Positions 5,234 to 5,579 of a stretch of DNA of 5,579 nt are shown one piece after another. The position numbers and the translations under genes were made by a program. The notes beneath the pieces were generated by a model. It was not told the DNA's origin. It saw only the letters and a program-made list of their open reading frames with translations, and ran no database searches. Each line of letters opens with the position of its first letter. Within the stretch, counting starts at the first letter, position 1. Source of the DNA: Deinococcus sp. Leaf326 (GTDB lineage Bacteria; Deinococcota; Deinococci; Deinococcales; Deinococcaceae); NCBI RefSeq assembly GCF_001424185.1, contig NZ_LMOM01000074.1:1-5579 (forward strand), written 5' to 3'.

Positions 5234-5425
5234 ATGAATCAGCGTCCTGTACTTACCGAAGACCCCCGCACCGCAACCCAGACCCCAAGGGAAGGCTACC
5301 AAGCCCCCAAACTCACGGACCTTGGTAAATGGCAGGCCGTCACCCTCGTCATCAGCCTTCCTGTGGGGCCGGGGAGCAACGCCTTCAGCGAGCCGGACAG
5401 CTTTTTCAAGAAAGTGCAATGGTAG
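5234..5425 (+). CDS. Lasso-peptide-like RiPP precursor (63 aa)
   Basis: This is a ribosomally made precursor of a modified peptide. Residues 22-37, YQAPKLTDLGKWQAVT, match the lasso leader signature YxxPxLxxxGxxxxxT at every fixed position (Y22, P25, L27, G31, T37). In known systems the B1/RRE protein reads the Y-P-L-G part, and the B2 protease cuts two residues after the position-1 side of the conserved Thr, here after L38. The resulting core 39-63 begins VISLPVGPG and has no Asp/Glu at positions 7-9, where the ring acceptor should be; its first acid is E53. If instead the mature peptide began at G45, E53 would be residue 9, giving a Gly1-Glu9 ring with F57, F58 or W63 as plugs. The first 20 residues are hydrophilic and probably disordered. 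ATG 5234 follows AGGAG at four bases. No maturation genes are in view, and the core chemistry is unresolved. Confidence 0.75.
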   Translation: MNQRPVLTEDPRTATQTPREGYQAPKLTDLGKWQAVTLVISLPVGPGSNAFSEPDSFFKKVQW

Positions 5426-5458
5426 GCCGGTCTCTGACGCCGACACTCCCCCATGCTC

Positions 5459-5465
5459 AAGGAGG
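5459..5465 (+). promoter_or_regulatory. Strong ribosome-binding site of the lipoprotein gene
   Basis: AAGGAGG, a full anti-16S match, lies four bases before ATG 5470 and supports that start over the out-of-frame ATG at 5453. Confidence 0.75.
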
Positions 5466-5469
5466 CCCC

Positions 5470-5579
5470 ATGTTCCGTACCGCTGGCTGGCTGGCGGGCG
5501 CTGCCCTCACCGCGCTGCTCAGCGCCTGTACGTCCACACCCACGGCGCAGGCTCCGGCTCCAGTCCTGCGCTCGGTCGG
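5470..5579 (+). CDS. Exported lipoprotein, N-terminus only (partial)
   Basis: The gene runs off the window after 36 codons. The product starts MFRTAGWLAGAALTALLSAC: a short n-region with Arg3, a hydrophobic stretch (5-17) and lipobox L17-S18-A19-C20. This indicates cleavage before Cys20 by signal peptidase II and lipid anchoring. After the cysteine comes a Thr/Pro/Ala-rich tether (TSTPTAQAPAP), common in Deinococcus secreted enzymes and binding proteins. The mature domain is not visible, so function cannot be assigned. The start lies 44 bases after the precursor stop with no terminator between, so the two are probably one operon. An exported protease, binding protein or immunity factor for the peptide are all possible. 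Confidence 0.75.
   Translation, partial: MFRTAGWLAGAALTALLSACTSTPTAQAPAPVLRSV

Noticed and set aside
5186..5446. 86-codon reverse-strand frame over the small peptide gene
   Set aside because: The forward frame has a ribosome-binding site and an exact leader motif; the reverse frame has neither.

Overview
The window looks like part of a plasmid or secondary replicon from a Deinococcus-type bacterium. The genes are GC-rich with strongly GC-biased third codon positions. The central gene encodes a replication initiator of the 'replication initiator protein A' type, whose N-terminal motif pattern I know from Deinococcus-Thermus plasmids. An AT-rich iteron array lies directly upstream of it. The lineage assignment is an inference from protein style and base composition, not from a database search.

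Layout: (1) Positions 1-570 hold the possible end of an upstream gene (stop at 57-59), a GC-rich hairpin (96-116) and a hypothetical 138-codon gene (152-568) that I do not recognise, with a 7-bp-stem hairpin just after its stop. (2) Positions 569-1117 are the presumptive replication origin. It has an AT-rich stretch, seven same-orientation iterons around CCGGTAGTTTCTTGTTCAG (660-894), a possible degenerate inverted half-iteron (921-930) and a long nested inverted repeat (938-996). (3) Positions 1136-2515 (or 1118-2515) are the initiator gene. (4) Positions 2588-4924 encode a UvrD-type SF1 helicase with all the main helicase motifs, a Pro/Ser/Ala-rich linker and an unassigned C-terminal region. 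A 15-codon upstream ORF ends on its start codon. (5) Positions 4925-5233 are intergenic and full of regulatory-looking sites: an imperfect palindrome, a pair of 7-bp direct repeats with an 11-bp period, an extended -10 element and a perfect CRP-type palindrome TGTGA-N6-TCACA. (6) Positions 5234-5425 encode a 63-aa peptide with an exact match to the lasso-peptide leader signature YxxPxLxxxGxxxxxT, but its core does not fit the usual ring rule. (7) From 5470 a lipoprotein gene begins (lipobox LSAC) and runs off the window.

How it fits together: the initiator would bind the iterons to open the adjacent AT-rich DNA and control copy number. The helicase follows 72 bp behind and may be co-transcribed, serving plasmid replication or repair. 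The right end looks like a separate cargo unit: a lasso-like RiPP precursor under layered transcriptional control, followed by an exported lipoprotein. The maturation genes (B1/RRE, B2 protease, C cyclase) are not in the window. The RiPP unit is the part most likely to be new.
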